This document shows positions 37,114 through 46,504 of a DNA stretch of 64,000 bases, one piece after another. How positions within the stretch are numbered: position 1 is the first letter of the stretch; every line of letters begins with the position of its first letter. The DNA lies in NCBI GenBank assembly GCA_002868945.1, contig PKTX01000057.1, positions 1 to 64,000 of the forward strand. Reading direction: 5' to 3'. Under the pieces are notes generated by a model that did not search any database, was not told the DNA's origin, and saw only the letters and a list, made by a program, of their open reading frames with translations. The position numbers and the translations under genes were made by a program. This DNA is from Desulfobulbaceae bacterium. Lineage in GTDB: Bacteria; Desulfobacterota; Desulfobulbia; Desulfobulbales; SURF-16.

Positions 37114-37518
37114 ATGTTAAGCCAGATAGACCATATCGGTATAGCGGTGCACTCCATTGCCGAGGCGCGTAAGTTTTATGAAGAGGCCCTGGGGCTGGTC
37201 TGCGAGGGTCAGGAAAGCGTGGCGTCGCAGCAGGTAAACACCGCCTTTTTTCGTATCGGCGAGCTGCATATCGAGCTGCTTGAACCCACCCATCCGGAGA
37301 GTGCCATTGCCGTTTTTCTGGCCAAACGGGGCGAGGGTATTCATCATATCGCATACCGCACCGACGATATCGGCCGACAGTTGCAGCAGGCCGCCGATCA
37401 GGGCTGTGCCTTGATTCATGAAAGGCCGATCAAGGGAGCGGCCGACAAGGAGGTTGCCTTTCTCCACCCCCGCTCCACCTTTGGTGTGCTCACCGAGTTC
37501 TGTTGTCCGCCGAAATAA
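37114..37518 (+). CDS. mce: Methylmalonyl-CoA epimerase
   Basis: This 134-residue vicinal-oxygen-chelate enzyme interconverts the R and S forms of methylmalonyl-CoA. Metal ligands are visible in QIDHIGIAV, LHIELLEP and GIHHIAYRT; the end reads LTEFCCPPK. It sits between the mutase and the carboxyltransferase genes, which use opposite stereoisomers. AAGGAAGGG precedes the ATG. Confidence 0.95.
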   Translation: MLSQIDHIGIAVHSIAEARKFYEEALGLVCEGQESVASQQVNTAFFRIGELHIELLEPTHPESAIAVFLAKRGEGIHHIAYRTDDIGRQLQQAADQGCALIHERPIKGAADKEVAFLHPRSTFGVLTEFCCPPK

Positions 37519-37560
37519 TCCCGTCGCCAAAAAAAATCTGGCGCAGGAGAGCAAGAAGAG

Positions 37561-39114
37561 ATGTCATTAATAGAGAAAAAACTTGAAGACCTCATGCAGA
37601 AACGGACCGAGGCCCGTCTCGGCGGTGGTCAGGAACGTATTGACGCCCTGCATGCCAAGGGCCGCCTCACGGCCCGCGAACGGATCAACCTGCTGCTTGA
37701 CGAAGGCTCCTTTGAGGAGTTTGACATGTTCAAGACGCATCGCTGTCATAATTTCGGCATGCAGGAGAAGGTCTTCCTGGGCGATGGCGTGGTCACCGGT
37801 TATGGTACGGTGGCCGGCCGACTGGTCTATGTCTATGGCCAGGATTTCACCGTCCTGGGCGGCTCACTCTCAGAGACCCTGGCCGAAAAGGTGTGCAAGG
37901 TCATGGACCTTGCCATTAAAAACGGCGCGCCCATTATCGGCCTCAATGATTCGGGCGGCGCCCGTATCCAGGAGGGCATCGAGGCCCTGGCCGGCTATTC
38001 CGAGATTTTTCAGCGCAACGTCATGGCCAGCGGCGTGGTGCCGCAGATCTCCGCCATATTCGGACCCTGCGCCGGCGGCGCCGTCTACTCGCCGGCCCTG
38101 ACTGATTTCATCGCCATGGTCAAGACCAACAGCTATATGTTCCTCACCGGTCCCAAGGTGGTGAAGTCGGTGACCCATGAGGATGTCACGGTTGAGGAGC
38201 TTGGCGGCGCCGACATGCACGCCTCGGTCAGTGGTGTGGCCGATTATGCGGCTGAAAGCGGCGTGGAGGCCATTGCCTATGTCAGGAAATTACTCTCCTT
38301 TGTGCCGCAGAACAACATGGAGAATGTCCCGCTGCTGGCCACCACTGATCCGCCGGATCGGCGTGATGAAAGCCTCAACAGCCTGATTCCGGACAGTGCC
38401 AACGAGGCTTATGACATGAAGGAGGTCATTGTCCGCACCGTGGATGACGGTGATTTTTTCGAGGTAAAGGAGCAGTTCGCCCCCAATATCATCACCGGTT
38501 TCGGCCGCTACAACGGCCACAGTGTCGGGATTGTCGCCAACCAGCCTCTCCATCTCTCCGGGGTGCTTGATATCAACTCGTCGATCAAGGCGGCCCGCTT
38601 TGTCAGGTTCTGCGACTGCTTCAATATCCCGGTGGTCACCCTGGTGGATGTTCCCGGCTTTTTGCCCGGCACCAATCAGGAGTATAACGGTGTCATCCGC
38701 AATGGTGCCAAGATCCTCTATGCCTATGCCGAGGCCACCATCCCCAAGGTGACGGTGGTGACCAGAAAGGCGTATGGCGGCGCCTATTGCGTCATGAGCT
38801 CCAAGCATCTGCGCGGCGACATCAACTATGCCTGGCCCTCGGCCGAGATAGCGGTGATGGGCGGCAAGAGTGCCGTGGAGGTCCTCTATTCCCGCGAGGC
38901 CCGCAAGGCCGATGATCCCGCCGTCTTTTTGGCCGAAAAGGAGAAGGAGTATTGCCAGACCATGGCCAATCCCTTTGTGGCGGCCCGCCGTGGTTATATT
39001 GATGATATTATTGAACCGGCCCGCAGCCGTTTTCGCATCATCAAGGCCCTGGAGATGCTGAAAAACAAGCGTGACACCAATCCCATGAAAAAACACGGCA
39101 ATATCCCGCTATGA
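37561..39114 (+). CDS. mmdA: Methylmalonyl-CoA decarboxylase/carboxyltransferase alpha subunit
   Basis: This 517-residue carboxyltransferase of the PccB/MmdA family moves CO2 between methylmalonyl-CoA and biotin. It shows [40 protein letters not shown] and [17 protein letters not shown]. The OadG-like, biotin carrier and sodium-pump beta genes follow directly. That favours a sodium-translocating decarboxylase (or reversible transcarboxylase) rather than ATP-driven carboxylase, since no biotin carboxylase gene is present. Confidence 0.92.
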   Translation: MSLIEKKLEDLMQKRTEARLGGGQERIDALHAKGRLTARERINLLLDEGSFEEFDMFKTHRCHNFGMQEKVFLGDGVVTGYGTVAGRLVYVYGQDFTVLGGSLSETLAEKVCKVMDLAIKNGAPIIGLNDSGGARIQEGIEALAGYSEIFQRNVMASGVVPQISAIFGPCAGGAVYSPALTDFIAMVKTNSYMFLTGPKVVKSVTHEDVTVEELGGADMHASVSGVADYAAESGVEAIAYVRKLLSFVPQNNMENVPLLATTDPPDRRDESLNSLIPDSANEAYDMKEVIVRTVDDGDFFEVKEQFAPNIITGFGRYNGHSVGIVANQPLHLSGVLDINSSIKAARFVRFCDCFNIPVVTLVDVPGFLPGTNQEYNGVIRNGAKILYAYAEATIPKVTVVTRKAYGGAYCVMSSKHLRGDINYAWPSAEIAVMGGKSAVEVLYSREARKADDPAVFLAEKEKEYCQTMANPFVAARRGYIDDIIEPARSRFRIIKALEMLKNKRDTNPMKKHGNIPL

Positions 39115-39500
39115 ATCTTTCCTTGGCAGACATAAGCTTCAGCAATCTCTTTACCCCTGAGCTCAATGCCGTGCTCTTTGCTCTCTTTGGTCTGCTCCTG
39201 GTCTTTGCCGGTCTTTCTGTGGTCAGTATCTATGTTGCCATGCTTCCCAAGGTGCTGGGCTTGCCTGCCTTGCTCAGGAAAAGAAGGGCCAGGGCGGCCG
39301 GTGGCGACGGCGCCGATGAACAGGAGACCCTCCTGGCCATTGCCGTTGCCCTGCATCTGCACAGTGATTTTCCCGAGGAAAATGAAAAAATAACATGGAA
39401 GAGCCATGGTGAGATGGATTCGCCGTGGAAAATTTCGGGCCGGGTTCAGGGCCTGGCCAGCCGTACCCATACAGGGCGCAGTACCTTGATGGGCAGATGA
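39111..39500 (+). CDS. OadG-family sodium-pump gamma/delta subunit
   Basis: This 129-residue protein has one N-terminal membrane segment ([20 protein letters not shown]) and a charged soluble tail. Size, topology and position match the small OadG/MmdD subunit that holds the decarboxylase complex together. It overlaps the mmdA end by 4 bp. The tail is poorly conserved in this family, so the call rests partly on context. Confidence 0.82.
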   Translation: MNLSLADISFSNLFTPELNAVLFALFGLLLVFAGLSVVSIYVAMLPKVLGLPALLRKRRARAAGGDGADEQETLLAIAVALHLHSDFPEENEKITWKSHGEMDSPWKISGRVQGLASRTHTGRSTLMGR

Positions 39501-39516
39501 GTACTTTTCGGAAATT

Positions 39517-39969
39517 ATGCGTGAATACAAGCTTTCCATAAACGGCAACCCCTATTGCGTCTCCGTGTTGAAGGTCACGGATGAAGAGGTGGTGGCCGAG
39601 GTGAACGGCGTCAAACATGTTGTCGCCATTGATGAGATCAAGACATTGAACCCGATTGCCGGTCTGCCGCCCGGCGCCGGTGAAACCGCGGCGCCGGTGG
39701 CCCTGGTGCCGCCTGTGCAGCCAAGCACGGCACCGGCCACCTCGTCTGCCGACAGCAAGGACCTCATCACCTCTCCCATCCCCGGCCATATCCTGGAGGT
39801 GTGTGTCTCCGTGGGTGAAGAGGTGCTGGCCGGCCAGAAACTCCTGGTCCTGGAGGCCATGAAACTGGAAAACATTATCACGGCGCCACGGACCGGGGTG
39901 ATCAAGAAACTCCTCGTTGCTCAAGGAGATGCGGTCACCCACGGCCAGGCCATGGTTGAACTGGATTAG
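39517..39969 (+). CDS. Biotin carboxyl carrier subunit
   Basis: This 150-residue protein has an N-terminal beta domain, a Pro/Ala-rich linker (about 48-80) and a C-terminal biotinyl domain. The biotinylated lysine is in LEAMKLEN, where Leu replaces the usual Met after Lys. It carries CO2 between the carboxyltransferase and the membrane beta subunit. It starts 16 bp after the OadG-like gene. Confidence 0.92.
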   Translation: MREYKLSINGNPYCVSVLKVTDEEVVAEVNGVKHVVAIDEIKTLNPIAGLPPGAGETAAPVALVPPVQPSTAPATSSADSKDLITSPIPGHILEVCVSVGEEVLAGQKLLVLEAMKLENIITAPRTGVIKKLLVAQGDAVTHGQAMVELD

Positions 39970-39980
39970 GCGGATAACCT

Positions 39981-41108
39981 GTGGATATCTCAATTTTCTT
40001 TGCCAATTCAGGTTTTGCCCACATGACGTGGGGCAATGGCGTGATGATCGTCATCGGCCTGATTTTTATTGTGCTGGCCATTACCAAGGATTATGAACCA
40101 CTCCTCCTGGTGCCCATTGGTTTTGGTATCCTGCTCGGCAATATCCCGCCCATTGCCAATATGCCGTTGGGCGTCTATGACGAGGGCAGTGTATTGCGCT
40201 ATCTCTATGCCGGCGTGACCACAGGCATCTACCCGCCCCTGATCTTCCTCGGCATCGGTGCCATGACCGATTTTTCCACCCTGCTCTCCAATCCCAGGTT
40301 GATTCTGCTGGGGGCAGCCGCGCAGATCGGCGTCTTTCTGACCTTTGCCGGTGCCATTGTTTTGGGCTTTTCCGTCCAGCAGGCCGGTGCCATCGGTATT
40401 ATCGGCGGTGCTGACGGCCCCACCGCCATTTTTCTGGCCTCCATGATCGCCCCTGAGCTGCTGGGCCCCATTGCCATTGCCGCCTATTCCTATATGGCCC
40501 TGGTACCGGTGATCCAGCCCCCCGTTATGTATCTCCTTACCACGAAAAAGGAGCGGCGTATCCATATGAAGCCGCCGCGTCAGGTGTCACGGCGCGAGAA
40601 TATTATCTTCCCCATAGTCGCCTTTTTGATCTGCGCCCTGCTGGTGCCCGGTTCCATGACCCTGCTGGGCATGCTCTTTTTCGGTAACCTCCTCAAGGAA
40701 TCAACGGTTACCGAGCGCCTGGCCAACTCGGCCCGTAACGCCCTGATTGATATCGTTACCATCCTGCTCGGTTTTACGGTGGGGGCCTCCACCCAGGCCC
40801 AGACCTTCCTGAATCCCCACTCTGTTTTCATCTTTGTGCTGGGTGCCCTCTCTTTTATTATTGCCACGGCCGGTGGTGTGCTCTTTGCCAAGTTCATGAA
40901 CCTCTTTCTGCGGGACAAGATCAACCCCTTGGTGGGCGCGGCCGGTGTCTCGGCAGTCCCTGATTCGGCCCGGGTGGTGCAGGCCGTGGGCCAGAAAGAG
41001 GATCCCAGCAATTTCCTGCTCATGCACGCCATGGCCCCCAATGTCTCCGGCGTTATCGGCTCTGCCATTGCTGCTGGTGTGCTCTGGTCCGTCCTGGGTA
41101 ATTTCTGA
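39981..41108 (+). CDS. Sodium-translocating decarboxylase beta subunit
   Basis: This 375-residue membrane subunit decarboxylates carboxybiotin and pumps sodium. The functional Asp lies in IGGADGPTAIF, a conserved Tyr in YSYMALVP and the Asn/Ser helix in NVSGVIGSAIAAG. It starts with GTG and has AGGCGGA upstream. It ends the propionate operon. Depending on direction, it either conserves decarboxylation energy or drives carboxylation of propionyl-CoA with a sodium gradient. Confidence 0.93.
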   Translation: MDISIFFANSGFAHMTWGNGVMIVIGLIFIVLAITKDYEPLLLVPIGFGILLGNIPPIANMPLGVYDEGSVLRYLYAGVTTGIYPPLIFLGIGAMTDFSTLLSNPRLILLGAAAQIGVFLTFAGAIVLGFSVQQAGAIGIIGGADGPTAIFLASMIAPELLGPIAIAAYSYMALVPVIQPPVMYLLTTKKERRIHMKPPRQVSRRENIIFPIVAFLICALLVPGSMTLLGMLFFGNLLKESTVTERLANSARNALIDIVTILLGFTVGASTQAQTFLNPHSVFIFVLGALSFIIATAGGVLFAKFMNLFLRDKINPLVGAAGVSAVPDSARVVQAVGQKEDPSNFLLMHAMAPNVSGVIGSAIAAGVLWSVLGNF

Positions 41109-41310
41109 GTTTTTTCGCCTGATGATGCCGGTTGCCTGATTTTGCCATATCGCCTGTTCCTGGTGATGTTGCCGCCGGGGAGTCCTGCAAAATCGAGACT
41201 GGGCAATGTAGCTCTCCGGTTTAATGCCGGAAATGACTAAAACCACCCCAAGCCTCACCCGTTGAGCAGTGCCACGGATTGCGGCATGGTGATTTTGATA
41301 CGGAGTGCAT

Positions 41311-41349
41311 AAAAAAAGGCCTGCCGGCAGATTGCCGGCAGGCCTTTTT
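41311..41349. terminator. Bidirectional intrinsic terminator
   Basis: AAAAAAA then GGCCTGCCGGCA, a short GAT loop, TGCCGGCAGGCC and TTTTT. The 12-bp perfect stem with A and T runs on its two sides should stop both the propionate operon from the left and the chemoreceptor transcript from the right. Confidence 0.92.
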
Positions 41350-41377
41350 GGATGAATGTCGTGCAGTGAAATGCGAC

Positions 41378-43381
41378 TTAAAAATCCTCAAAGTCGTCAT
41401 CATCAAAGGGGATGATCTCTTTTGCCTCTTTTTTGGCCTTTGGGGCAGGGGAGGCGGGCAGCTGCTGCTGTCTGTTCGACCCGGCCCTGCCTTGCTTGGC
41501 TGTGGCCTGACGATGCACCGGTTGCGGCACATCGCCTTCAGAGTTGCCATGGCGACTGGCACGGCTCCCTTTACCACCAACCATTCTCTGGAGTTCCCGC
41601 ACCGTCTGATCCATGGCCATGATCTGCGAGGCCAGCTCCTCTGATGCGGAGGCCGTTTCCTCGGCCGAAGCGGCATTCTCCTGGGTTACGTTTTCAATCT
41701 GCGAGATGGATGAGTTGATGGTCTCAATGCCACGGGCCTGCTCACCGGAGGCCGTGGATATTTCGGTGATCAGGGTGGCGATCTTCTCTGAGGCCTCATT
41801 GGCCACATGGAAGGTCTTGTTGGTTTCACCGGCCAGGTCGGTGCCGGTGCGGATCTTGGCCACCGTGGCATCAATAAGCGCCGAGGTTTCACCAGCCGAT
41901 TCGGCGGCCCGCATGGCCAGGTTACGTACCTCATCCGCCACCACTGCAAAGCCGGCACCAGCCTCACCGGCCCGGGCCGCCTCCACAGCGGCATTCAAGG
42001 CCAGGAGATTGGTCTGAAAGGCGATTTCGTCAATGGTTTTAACGATGCGCTGGGTATCTTCACTGGCCTTGGAGATTTCCAGCATCGACTCGCTGAGGCG
42101 GGTCATGGAGCTGTTTGCCGATGTCATGTTCTCCTTGACGCCCTTCATGCTGCTATCGGCCTGCTGGGTGTTATCGGCATTCTGTCTGGTCAAGGCGTTG
42201 ATCTCTTCAATGGAGGAGGAGGTATTCTCCAGACTGGCGGCCTGTTCCGAGGCTCCGGCTGCCATGCTCTGGCTGGAGGCGGCAATATGGCCGGAAACCG
42301 CGGTGATCTGGCGGGAGGCCTCTGCCATGGTGTTCACCGCCGAAGTCAGTATGGTTATGATGTTTCTGGAGGCGGTCAGGGCGATAAGAATGCCCACCGC
42401 CAGGGTTGCCAGGCTGAGGATGACCACCATGAGCCGGCTCTTCTTGCCGGCGTCCAGCATGGCCTTGTCGGTCATCATGTTTTCCGAGACATACTCTCTG
42501 ATTTTGCCGATGCCGGCCACGGTCTGCCGCATGGTGGGCAGGGTGACGGTACTGTAGATTTCATTGGCCTTCTGGACGCCGAGGAGATCCTGCTCCGCCT
42601 CGTAGCGCAACTCATTGAGAAGTGAAATGGTGCTGTTGAGGTGGAGCATAATGGTATTCTGCATGAGGTCCATGGCCGCCTCAAACTTCTCCTCCGCCAG
42701 CAGCTTTTTGGCGTCGGCTGCTGTGTGGTGCATGGCGTTATGGCTGGAGTGCAGGGCGTCCCAGAACTCCTTGATGTCGGCACTGGCATTGTTGTATGCG
42801 TTTTGGGCCTGCTCGGTCTGTAGGAAGGTACCCAGCTTGCAGGTTTTGGGATCGGTGGAAACGCCTTTGACGGATGTTTGTTTCTTAATAATGGCGGTGA
42901 GGAGTCTGGTGGCCCAGGCCTGGTGGGCCGCCTCGATTTCAACGATGCGGATGGGCAGGGTGGGGTCGGCCGGCGTATATGCCTCTTCAATGGCGATTGC
43001 CGAGGCATGCATCTTCTCGTGCGGTTTTTCCAGATCCTTTAACAGGGGCGCCAAGCCGGGCAGCATCTCTTCCGCCTGGCGACGGCCTTCGCCATAGAGC
43101 CATTTGCCCAGCTTGCACTCTTTATGATCGGTCTGGACGGTGAGGCTTGTCACATCCTTGTTGGTGAGCAGGCTGTTGACCTGCTCGGACCAGTTGAGAT
43201 GATCCACCTCCCGCTGGGCCAGCGTGCCATCCAGCTCCTTGGTGTGGATTACCTTTTCGGCATTGGCGATAATGGTGCCCACGCCGATATAGCTGATAAT
43301 GGTGATGGCAACCAGCAGGGTAAGGACAATCCCAAAGCCCATGATGATTTTTCGACCGATGGTCATATTTTTCCAGTTCAT
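41378..43381 (-). CDS. Methyl-accepting chemotaxis protein with two CZB domains
   Basis: This 667-residue receptor has TM1 at about 11-33 and TM2 at about 312-335. The periplasmic part carries two zinc-binding CZB-type units. The first has HLNW, CKLGKWL and PHEKMHA; the second has HQAW, CKLGTFL and HSSHNAMHH. The cytoplasmic signalling hairpin includes [21 protein letters not shown] linker and the acidic tail [10 protein letters not shown] end the protein. CZB domains sense zinc or oxidants such as hypochlorite. A sigma-28-like promoter lies about 140 bp upstream. Confidence 0.93.
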   Translation of the reverse strand: MNWKNMTIGRKIIMGFGIVLTLLVAITIISYIGVGTIIANAEKVIHTKELDGTLAQREVDHLNWSEQVNSLLTNKDVTSLTVQTDHKECKLGKWLYGEGRRQAEEMLPGLAPLLKDLEKPHEKMHASAIAIEEAYTPADPTLPIRIVEIEAAHQAWATRLLTAIIKKQTSVKGVSTDPKTCKLGTFLQTEQAQNAYNNASADIKEFWDALHSSHNAMHHTAADAKKLLAEEKFEAAMDLMQNTIMLHLNSTISLLNELRYEAEQDLLGVQKANEIYSTVTLPTMRQTVAGIGKIREYVSENMMTDKAMLDAGKKSRLMVVILSLATLAVGILIALTASRNIITILTSAVNTMAEASRQITAVSGHIAASSQSMAAGASEQAASLENTSSSIEEINALTRQNADNTQQADSSMKGVKENMTSANSSMTRLSESMLEISKASEDTQRIVKTIDEIAFQTNLLALNAAVEAARAGEAGAGFAVVADEVRNLAMRAAESAGETSALIDATVAKIRTGTDLAGETNKTFHVANEASEKIATLITEISTASGEQARGIETINSSISQIENVTQENAASAEETASASEELASQIMAMDQTVRELQRMVGGKGSRASRHGNSEGDVPQPVHRQATAKQGRAGSNRQQQLPASPAPKAKKEAKEIIPFDDDDFEDF

Positions 43382-43518
43382 CTATACTCCCCCGAGTGTA
43401 CAAAAAAATGGCCAGTATGGTTGATGCGTCCAGGCCTCCTGAGCGATACGCAATCTGTGGGCTTGTCGCCATAAACTGTGTGGGAAATGCGGCCTGAAGG
43501 TTAAAAAATAACTTTTAT

Positions 43519-43545
43519 TTAATCGGGTATAGTGCTTTTTTGTTA
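43519..43545 (-). promoter_or_regulatory. Possible sigma-28 (FliA) promoter of the chemoreceptor
   Basis: On the minus strand TAACAAAA is followed after 11 bases by CCGATTAA, close to the flagellar consensus TAAAGTTT-N11-GCCGATAA. Confidence 0.42.
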
Positions 43546-43658
43546 GAAAAAGATCAAGGAAAATAAAGATCATTGGTGGCATTATGCCGCACAAATCCGT
43601 TGGGAGTGACAGAGTCGGATATGCTGCGGGACCGGAGGCTGCGGCGCCGGCGGGAAGG

Positions 43659-43699
43659 GATAGCGGCGGGCCTGTTCCTTTGGAAGGCCCGCCGCTATC
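43659..43699. other. Perfect 15-bp hairpin upstream of chemoreceptor
   Basis: GATAGCGGCGGGCCT pairs fully with AGGCCCGCCGCTATC around an 11-base loop. It has no T-run. A remnant of the TCTTGAAT-type repeat (two ATTATTCAAGAT-like ends at 43709-43740) follows. Together with the element at 43751 these fill the 511-bp gap 43382-43892. Confidence 0.6.
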
Positions 43700-43750
43700 A
43701 ACATATCTGATTATTCAAGATGGCCTTACTTATTCAAGATACCTATTACT

Positions 43751-43895
43751 TAGTGTCTGTCCAGAAATAGGTCATTTCGTTCGAGATCAAGGACTGCGAG
43801 AAAAATAAGCGCAGGCATATATTTGATATTCCGAGCATTATTTTTTGAGCATGACGCCGAGATCGGGCGAAAGGGCCATTTATGGACAGGCACTA
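43751..43895. repeat. 145-bp MITE-like element, copy B
   Basis: Same length and almost the same sequence as 29358-29502. Its right end, GGACAGGCACTA, provides the TAG stop codon (43893-43895) of the SlyD-like gene on the minus strand. Confidence 0.87.
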
Positions 43896-44318
43896 CTTAA
43901 CCTCAACAATTTCAATGTCGAAATTCAAGGTCTTACCGGCCATGGGATGGTTGACATCCATCTTGACACTCTCTTCGTTGATTTCAGCCACGGTGGCCGG
44001 GACGGGTTGGCCCTCCTGGTTGGTCAACTGTAACATCATGCCCACTTCCAGCTTCATGTCTTCAGGGAAGTTGGCATTGGGGATGTCGATGAGAAGCTCT
44101 TCATTGCGAGGGCCGTATGCCTCATCCGGGCTGAGGGTGAACTTTTTTGTGTCACCCTCGGCCATGCCGACCACGGCCTGATCAAAACCGGGAATCATCT
44201 GGCCGGCGCCGACTTCAAAGGTCAATGGTTCACGTTCCCGGGAGCTGTCAAAAACCTCGCCATCCTCAAAGGTACCTGTGTAGTGGACGCTGACCTGATT
44301 TCCTGCTGCAATTGTCAT
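43893..44318 (-). CDS. SlyD-like FKBP-type peptidyl-prolyl isomerase
   Basis: This 141-residue protein shows VSVHYTGTFEDGEVFDSS, GAGQMIPGFDQAVVGM and a chaperone flap region (EAYGPRNEELLIDIP) followed by VDVNHPMAGKTLNFDIEI. This is the FKBP fold with an inserted flap as in SlyD, without a histidine-rich tail. The start at 44318 has GGAG 8-9 bp upstream. Repeat elements lie on both sides, and the downstream one supplies its stop codon. Confidence 0.9.
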   Translation of the reverse strand: MTIAAGNQVSVHYTGTFEDGEVFDSSREREPLTFEVGAGQMIPGFDQAVVGMAEGDTKKFTLSPDEAYGPRNEELLIDIPNANFPEDMKLEVGMMLQLTNQEGQPVPATVAEINEESVKMDVNHPMAGKTLNFDIEIVEVK

Positions 44319-44365
44319 TGGTAAATTCTCCATGAATATGGGGTGCGGACCTAAAGATGGCGCGT

Positions 44366-44512
44366 CTGGTCTCTGGCCATACATGGCCCTGGCGATCGAT
44401 CTCCGGAATGAGCTCAAAAAAAATGCTCGGCTCCTCGGATAGAGGCCTGAGCTTCTCTTTGCGGCATCCCTTGATTTCGGACGAAAAGAGCTCTTTCGGC
44501 CGGACACGCGTG
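44366..44512. repeat. 145-bp MITE-like element, degenerate copy
   Basis: About 147 bp with recognisable blocks: CCATACATGGCCCT at the left, GAGCTCAAAAAAAATGCTCGG in the middle, CCTTGATTTCGGACGAAA and CCGGACACGCG at the right. It lies 48 bp upstream of the SlyD-like gene. Confidence 0.6.
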
Positions 44513-44790
44513 TAGGTCACAAAAAATATGGTTGCTATAGTTAAAAAATAGTCACCATTTATGAGATTTATTCCCTCACTCTACCCTTGATTACTGAAAA
44601 AATCTCAGAAAATACGGATTTTTTTTAGTTTATGGCATCGATTGAGTGTATTGTTGAGATGTTACTGCTCTTCTGGCCCTTTTCGCTTGCTTTCGGGCGT
44701 GGGTGATGTTCAAGGAGTAGAGGAGTGCGATGTGAGGAGCAAAAAAACAGGCTGGTTGCGGATTTTTCTGATGCCCTTGGCGCTTCATCA

Positions 44791-44827
44791 TAATGTCGAG
44801 TAGTTATCTTAACGGTAGAAGGTTGAA
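44791..44827 (+). promoter_or_regulatory. Shared leader motif, copy 4 (korD)
   Basis: TAATGTCGAGTAGTTATCTT followed by AACGGTAGAAGGTTGAA matches the copies at 25351 and 37054 and ends about 21 bp before the korD start. A partial inverted copy of the structured repeat (GTGAGGAGCAAAAAAA at 44731) lies upstream. The gap 44319-44847 holds no gene. Confidence 0.5.
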
Positions 44828-44847
44828 TTAAGAAGAAAGGTTTTGAG

Positions 44848-45183
44848 ATGGTTCCTGTAAAAAAAGGCACGTCCTCCAAGAAAGGGGCAGCCGGTTCTGA
44901 AAAAGCCTCACCAAATGATTATTGGCAGAGGAAACTGGAGCTGGACCGGCAGGGCATCAAGCTCTTTTCCCAGACGATATATGAAAAGTGGTGTAAATCA
45001 TGTGGTATCTGTGTGGCCCTCTGTCCTAAAAACGTCTATGAGAAAGATGAAAGAGGCGGCCCGGAAATAGCCAGGCCTGATGATTGTATCGGTTGTCGGG
45101 TCTGTGAGCTCCATTGCCCTGATTTTGCCATGTCCATCAGCGAGCGCTATCCCGATCGCCGTGGACAACGGCGCCATGACTGA
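44848..45183 (+). CDS. korD: 4Fe-4S ferredoxin subunit of 2-oxoacid oxidoreductase
   Basis: This 111-residue protein has a charged N-terminus and two 4Fe-4S motifs, CKSCGICVALCP and CIGCRVCELHCP. It starts the korDABC operon and passes electrons from the TPP site to ferredoxin. GAAAGG lies 7-10 bp before the ATG. Confidence 0.92.
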   Translation: MVPVKKGTSSKKGAAGSEKASPNDYWQRKLELDRQGIKLFSQTIYEKWCKSCGICVALCPKNVYEKDERGGPEIARPDDCIGCRVCELHCPDFAMSISERYPDRRGQRRHD

Positions 45184-45273
45184 GGCGCAACCTCCTTGCT
45201 CGCGCGGTCTTGCCCTGCCGGCAGCGTCTGGATCGGCCTGCCGATTAACAAAGAGATATTATTTAAATAAACC

Positions 45274-46416
45274 ATGGATAACAGCCTAGATGTGAACAAG
45301 AAGTATCTTCTCCAGGGCAACCAGGCCATTGTTGAGGGGGCCCTGGCCGCCGGCTGCCGCTTCTATGCCGGTTACCCCATTACGCCTTCCTCGGAGATTG
45401 CCGAGGAGATGAGCCTCAAGTTGCCGCGTCTCGGCGGCACCTTTATCCAGATGGAGGATGAGCTGGCTGCCATGGGGGCCATCATCGGCGCCTCCCTGGC
45501 CGGTGTCAAGTCCTTGACCGCCACCTCCGGGCCCGGATTTTCCCTGATGCAGGAGAATCTCGGTTTTGCCTGCATGACCGAGGTGCCGGTGGTGGTTGTC
45601 AATGTCATGCGCGGCGGCCCCTCCACCGGCATGCCCACCTCGCCGGCCCAGGCCGATGTCATGCAGGCCAGATGGGGCACGCATGGTGACCATGCCGTCA
45701 TTGTCATGGCAGTGTCGTCCGTGAGTGATGCCTATGAAATTACCATCCATGCCTTTAACCTGTCGGAAAAATATCGGGTGCCGGTTATCCTCCTGGCCGA
45801 TGAGATTGTCGGCCATACCAGGGAGGCCATCACCCTGCCGCCCAATAAGAAAATGGAGGTTTTTAACCGTATCACGCCCAGTGTGCCGCCGGAGTGGTAT
45901 GAGCCCTATGAGGATAACAGCCGCGGTGTCCCACCCATGGCTGCCATGGGTTCGGGCTACCGTCACCATGTCACCGGTCTGATGCACGACAGCAAGGGCT
46001 ATCCCTGTTTCAGGCCTGATGTGGTCAAGGCCTTTCACAAAAGGATGTATCGGAAACTGGCCGGCGGCGCCGGCGATATCCAGATGACCAAGAGCTATAT
46101 GCTCGACGATGCCGAGGTGGCGGTGATTACCTTCGGGGCGGTGTCCCGCTCGGCGGTGCGCGCCGTGAAAATGGCTCGAGAACAGGGCATCAAGGCCGGT
46201 TTTCTGCAGCTGGTCACCCTCTTTCCCTTTCCCAAGACCGTGGTGGATTCGCTCCTCCGGCAGTGCCGCGCCGCCCTGGTGCCGGAGATGAATATGGGCC
46301 AGATCGTCCGCGAGGTTCGCGCTGTCAACAATCAGGCGGTCATTAAACAGCTCAACCGTTTTGACGGTTTGATGATCACCCCGAATCAGATTTTCGAAAA
46401 ATTAATGAATATGTAG
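45274..46416 (+). CDS. korA: 2-oxoacid:ferredoxin oxidoreductase alpha subunit
   Basis: This 380-residue subunit shows GNQAIVEGALAAGCRFYAGYPITPSSEIAE and TSGPGFSLMQEN, typical of KorA without a fused gamma domain. The operon order D-A-B-C and subunit sizes fit 2-oxoglutarate:ferredoxin oxidoreductase. It would connect succinyl-CoA to 2-oxoglutarate for biosynthesis or a reverse or complete TCA cycle. The exact 2-oxoacid is inferred. Confidence 0.9.
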   Translation: MDNSLDVNKKYLLQGNQAIVEGALAAGCRFYAGYPITPSSEIAEEMSLKLPRLGGTFIQMEDELAAMGAIIGASLAGVKSLTATSGPGFSLMQENLGFACMTEVPVVVVNVMRGGPSTGMPTSPAQADVMQARWGTHGDHAVIVMAVSSVSDAYEITIHAFNLSEKYRVPVILLADEIVGHTREAITLPPNKKMEVFNRITPSVPPEWYEPYEDNSRGVPPMAAMGSGYRHHVTGLMHDSKGYPCFRPDVVKAFHKRMYRKLAGGAGDIQMTKSYMLDDAEVAVITFGAVSRSAVRAVKMAREQGIKAGFLQLVTLFPFPKTVVDSLLRQCRAALVPEMNMGQIVREVRAVNNQAVIKQLNRFDGLMITPNQIFEKLMNM

Positions 46417-46504
46417 CAGCCTGTCGCAAGAGGTGGCGGGCGTTGCTCTGGTGCCACCGCAGATTTTCAGAGAGGCTGGTGCGAGGCCGAGGAGTTGAAA
46501 GAGT

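Noticed and set aside
37561-39969. ATP-dependent propionyl-CoA carboxylase
   Set aside because: No biotin carboxylase domain is encoded; the OadG- and OadB-type subunits point to the sodium-pump type.
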